A stretch of DNA of 18,337 bases from Thermoplasmata archaeon (lineage in GTDB: Archaea; Thermoplasmatota; Thermoplasmata; GCA-020350865): the NCBI GenBank assembly GCA_020351895.1, contig CP070672.1, positions 3,219,119 to 3,237,455 of the forward strand, written 5' to 3'. Below, piece by piece: positions 15,245-18,337 of the stretch (position 1 is its first letter; each line of letters opens with the position of its first letter). The notes under the pieces are model-generated. The model worked only from the letters and a program-made list of their open reading frames with translations. It was not told the DNA's origin and did not search any database. A program made the position numbers and the translations under genes.

Positions 15245-16387
15245 ATGGCAAATGGACCTGAGGGCGTTTGGATAGCGTTAAGTGTCATATTGTTGATAGC
15301 CATCGTGATAGTAATAGCCAGCGGGATTCGTATTGTGCGATCGTATCAAAAGGGTTTAGTTGAGGTTTTAGGCTCTTTTAAGGGGATGTTGGATCCTGGT
15401 TTTCATCTGGTTATCCCCATGATAACCAGGGTTACGTTCATGGATTTGAGACTTCAGACCATGGATGTGGCAAGACAGGAGGTCATCACAAAGGACAACT
15501 CACCAACGAATGTTGATGCCGTCATATACATCAAGGTTGTCGACCCGTACAAAGCCTATTACGAGGTCCAGAACTACCGTCAAGCCACTATATTCCTTGC
15601 TCAGACAACGCTGAGGTCCGCAATTGGCGAGATGGAACTGGACGAGATCTTGTATAACAGGGAGATGATAAACGCAAAACTCAGGGACATACTCGATACC
15701 GCAACCGACGCCTGGGGCGTAAAGGTGGATGCAGTGGAAATTAGGGAAGTGGATCCCGTGGGTCCGGTGAAAGCCGCAATGGAGGAACAGACCTCATCAG
15801 AGAGAGAGCGAAGGGCAGCAATTCTAAGGGCCGATGGACAAAAAAGAGCAGCGATTCTGGTTGCCGAGGGAGATAAGCGTTCGAGGATTCTACAGTCAGA
15901 GGGTGTAAGGCAGTCCAAGGTCCTCGAGGCCGAGGGGCAGAGGCTCGCCACCATTCTTGTTGGACAGGGAGAAGCTCAGAAATTGCGTATATTGGCCATG
16001 GGTGCAGCTCCCTTGGATCAAAAAGCGTTGACCGTTCTTTCCATAGATGCGGTGAAGGGTTTGGGGAATGGTCAGGCTACGAAGATAATATTCCCGTTTG
16101 AGCTGACAAAGTTGATTGAAGGGGCCTCAGATTACATAGGCGTAAGCAGGAAGACCCCGGAAGTAACACCAACATCCTATGAAGACCTTGAAGATATGCT
16201 TGGAAAGGCCGAGGATGTACTGGGTGAGATTCCTAAACCCGGTGAGATTAGGAAGCAGCTCGAAACCATTGAAAGGGAATTGGAGGCGGAAACCACGCGC
16301 TCCGAGGAAATAGCCCATATCAAGGGTAAGAAGGGACCCCCAAGGCTGGTTGAGGTAGAAGAGGACGAGACACCGCCCCCTCCATAG
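15245..16387 (+). CDS. Stomatin/SPFH (band 7) domain membrane protein
   Basis: The 380-residue protein has an N-terminal membrane helix (about 9-29) and an SPFH domain at about 30-200 (RSYQKGLVEVLGSFKGMLDPGFHLVIP, VARQEVITKDNSPTNVDAVIY, EIREVDPVGPVKAAMEEQ). A charged helix follows with five 11-residue repeats (about 195-250) ending in ADGQK, AEGDK, SEGVR, AEGQR and GQGEA, which should form a right-handed coiled coil. A variable acidic tail ends in DETPPPP. SPFH proteins form ring or cage oligomers at the membrane and organise membrane regions or hold proteases. It is co-transcribed with the NfeD gene, the usual archaeal pairing. The stop is TAG. Confidence 0.95.
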   Translation: MANGPEGVWIALSVILLIAIVIVIASGIRIVRSYQKGLVEVLGSFKGMLDPGFHLVIPMITRVTFMDLRLQTMDVARQEVITKDNSPTNVDAVIYIKVVDPYKAYYEVQNYRQATIFLAQTTLRSAIGEMELDEILYNREMINAKLRDILDTATDAWGVKVDAVEIREVDPVGPVKAAMEEQTSSERERRAAILRADGQKRAAILVAEGDKRSRILQSEGVRQSKVLEAEGQRLATILVGQGEAQKLRILAMGAAPLDQKALTVLSIDAVKGLGNGQATKIIFPFELTKLIEGASDYIGVSRKTPEVTPTSYEDLEDMLGKAEDVLGEIPKPGEIRKQLETIERELEAETTRSEEIAHIKGKKGPPRLVEVEEDETPPPP

Positions 16388-16406
16388 TTTGACAATCGGG
16401 CTCAAT

Positions 16407-18227
16407 CTAAACGAGTAAAAACACCAAAGCCGAAGCCACGACAGCAAAAAGCAGGGAAATAAAGGTGGTGATTCTCAAAATAGCCACAGTGGAATTCACC
16501 GTGGAGCTTAATCTGGCAACATTTTCATGACCAAAAACACTTATATTTTTTGCCAAGCCAGTGATCATCCCAACCTCAACTTCTTCCAGATCATCCAAAG
16601 CTTTTTTCACAAGGATGTTCACATCCCTAACCAAATCCTTTCTATCCATCCTCAGGCCACCTGGATTGTATCCACCGATTGTGGCGTTAACGGCATGATT
16701 GTCTGTTGTTAGAACTTCGGCATCATCAACAGATTCGGAAACAACATTCAATATCTCTTCTCTTAAGCCCATAACCATGTTGTTGCCATCGAACAGGATA
16801 TAAGCCGCTTTCTGGCCATTGGTCTTAACAACTAGAACCTGTATTCCACTTCTACCGATTCCCCTTTCAGTTTCATAGCCAGTCTTCTGTGCATAACCTG
16901 CAAAAAGTCCCTCTGTTGGATTCTCCTGTGCTTTCTTGGCTGCTTCTTCTGTCAAATCCTGAAGCTCATAGGCTTTCTTTGATCCGAAATACACGCATCC
17001 TGAACCCTTTTCTGCGCAGTTGTGGGCATCGATAAACAGGATGTCTCTTTTTGTTGCAGATGTTGCCTTCTCCCTAACAGCGCTGCCTATGCTGTATTCA
17101 ACATCATCTGTAGGATTAGGGGAGGAGGTATGGATGAGTAATATTCCATTACCTAGTACTTGGGCACATACCTCCATGTGATTGCTGAGCCTGATGAATT
17201 TACCTGCTTGATTGGAATATTCGATTTTGTCCAATATTCCCCTGACCATCTCCGCAATCTTGATTTTATCTTCCGATGATGATAGATTCAGATCATGGGT
17301 TGCAGAACCGTGGGGAACCAGAACATTTTTACTTTTATCTTTTAAATTATCGGTGAGTTTCTTGGGCAGATCACTTCCCCCTAACAGACCAAAGGGGCCT
17401 GGATGAACAGAGGGCACTATCATCATGCTTTTTACTTGATTGCCTCTTTTGAAAGCCACTAAACCAATATGTACATCCATCTTCTGTGAGAAGCTTTTAA
17501 AGAATTCCTCAACCTCGTATGCTCCCTCATAACCTCCTTCAGTGATATGGTCTAGGGAGTATCTTACCATGGCAAGTCCATCCACCCCAAAGGCCTTTTT
17601 CATTGGGAGAGTCGCCACCTGGGTGAGGATGTACACTGAGAAAAGAAATATCATCAAGAAAATCACTGCTAATAAGATTTCCTTTAATCCAAACGGAGGT
17701 AGGAATATAAATAGCATCATGAAGCCTAGAATGGGTTGGATTAGGGAGGCTGGAAGGGAATGTGAATGACTGCTTTGGGAAGTGGATAAAAGAGAAAGAT
17801 GCCTTAGCCAGATTGTTGCAGAGTACCCGAAAATAAGTACTTCTAAGGTCTCGATACCAGTTTCAACAAACAAGTTTAGAGCGGTAAAAATAACTAGAAT
17901 TCCTGCAATAATCATGAGTGACAAAAAGGACATGAGCATGGATCTTCTAAGGTACAATTTTCCTCCCAAGGATTCCGCCAAGGGAACCGATATTAATGCA
18001 GAGAGATAGGTAGGGACTGCGAGAATAATTATTCCGTTTATAATGAATGTTTGGAATGGATCATTTATATCCAGATCGATAAGGAGACCAAAAAATAAAG
18101 AAATAAGGAGAATTGGCCCAATAAGAGTCACGGGTTTAGGCGCCCTGAAAAGATGCTCCATAACACTTGCCGTCTGTTCTACGCTCTTCTGAGCATCTAA
18201 AACGGCTTTCTGCCTATTTTTGGGCAT
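16407..18227 (-). CDS. DUF2070-family membrane protein
   Basis: I choose ATG 18225-18227 (MPKNRQKAVL, 606 residues) because GAGG stands before it and a TATA box at 18271-18283 is well placed; a longer frame to 18329 would run through that promoter. About six membrane helices fill residues 30-205, a large soluble domain spans about 215-575, and one helix ends the protein (about 583-606). The soluble domain has conserved-looking polar motifs: HPGPFG (275-280), PHGSATHDLN (305-314), IDAHN (399-403) and TDNHAVN (508-514). These His/Asp clusters suggest a metal-dependent active site, but the family, found across Archaea, has no established function. It converges with the stomatin gene. Confidence 0.85.
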   Translation of the reverse strand: MPKNRQKAVLDAQKSVEQTASVMEHLFRAPKPVTLIGPILLISLFFGLLIDLDINDPFQTFIINGIIILAVPTYLSALISVPLAESLGGKLYLRRSMLMSFLSLMIIAGILVIFTALNLFVETGIETLEVLIFGYSATIWLRHLSLLSTSQSSHSHSLPASLIQPILGFMMLFIFLPPFGLKEILLAVIFLMIFLFSVYILTQVATLPMKKAFGVDGLAMVRYSLDHITEGGYEGAYEVEEFFKSFSQKMDVHIGLVAFKRGNQVKSMMIVPSVHPGPFGLLGGSDLPKKLTDNLKDKSKNVLVPHGSATHDLNLSSSEDKIKIAEMVRGILDKIEYSNQAGKFIRLSNHMEVCAQVLGNGILLIHTSSPNPTDDVEYSIGSAVREKATSATKRDILFIDAHNCAEKGSGCVYFGSKKAYELQDLTEEAAKKAQENPTEGLFAGYAQKTGYETERGIGRSGIQVLVVKTNGQKAAYILFDGNNMVMGLREEILNVVSESVDDAEVLTTDNHAVNATIGGYNPGGLRMDRKDLVRDVNILVKKALDDLEEVEVGMITGLAKNISVFGHENVARLSSTVNSTVAILRITTFISLLFAVVASALVFLLV

Positions 18228-18270
18228 ACAGGTGTCCTCACGCCAAGGGATTTTTGGTGTTAAGAAGTGG

Positions 18271-18283
18271 TTGTATATATAGG
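18271..18283 (-). promoter_or_regulatory. TATA box for the DUF2070 gene
   Basis: The minus strand reads CCTATATATACAA. Transcription would start near 18250, giving a leader of about 20 bases with GAGG before the ATG at 18227. Nothing further can be supported between 18284 and the right edge. Confidence 0.55.
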
Positions 18284-18337
18284 TTTTCTTACCTCTAATC
18301 AAAGTGGACAATAATATTAATAATATCATATTACCTG

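Noticed and set aside
15601..15954. Minus-strand open frame within the stomatin gene
   Set aside because: It is the complement of the repetitive coiled-coil codons; the Ser/Ala-rich product is an artefact.
1..18337. CRISPR arrays, tRNA or rRNA genes, insertion sequences, integrases
   Set aside because: No regularly spaced repeats, no cloverleaf-like sequence noticed, and no transposase or integrase motifs in any frame.

Overview
The window looks like AT-rich euryarchaeal chromosome, possibly Thermoplasmatota; the lineage is inference only. Evidence for Archaea: transcription factor S, a DUF2070 membrane protein, a UbiA-type lipid prenyltransferase, a COG4880-type secreted beta-propeller, COG3398-like double winged-helix regulators, and TATA boxes placed 25-30 bases before start codons, some giving apparently leaderless messages. 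I see no tRNA, rRNA, CRISPR array or insertion sequence.

Layout. 1-1214 (minus) is most of an FAD-binding oxidase cut by the left edge, divergent from an OsmC-like peroxiredoxin (1562-2014, plus). A UbiA-family prenyltransferase (2045-2980, minus) converges on it. From 3248 to 11907 lie four minus-strand genes, each with its own promoter, encoding exported or membrane proteins: a secreted beta-propeller protein, a secreted PKD-domain protein whose C-terminal domain is split by an in-frame TAG, and two paralogous membrane-anchored transcription regulators. 12166-12978 is a LysR/ModE-like regulator. Then come a small two-helix membrane protein with a GOLD-like ectodomain, CutA, and transcription factor S, all minus. 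On the plus strand follows an NfeD-stomatin pair (14735-16387), and a DUF2070 membrane protein (16407-18227, minus) ends the window.

The most interesting part is 3248-11963. The two regulators have an extracytoplasmic terpenoid-cyclase-like alpha/alpha toroid with QW motifs. The catalytic DxDD motif reads DVGD, so the toroid is probably a sensor rather than an enzyme. One membrane helix joins it to two cytoplasmic winged-helix domains. The promoters of both regulators and of both secreted proteins share one composite element: a TATA box, then TTTTTGGC, four bases, and a 12-base box (consensus TCRTMRAAATRT as read on the plus strand). In three of the four promoters a second copy of the box lies exactly 20 bp from the first. 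The simplest model is an undescribed, autoregulated, one-component surface-sensing regulon in which pseudo-cyclase receptors control themselves and two secreted proteins. This model is inference from shared promoter architecture and domain content.
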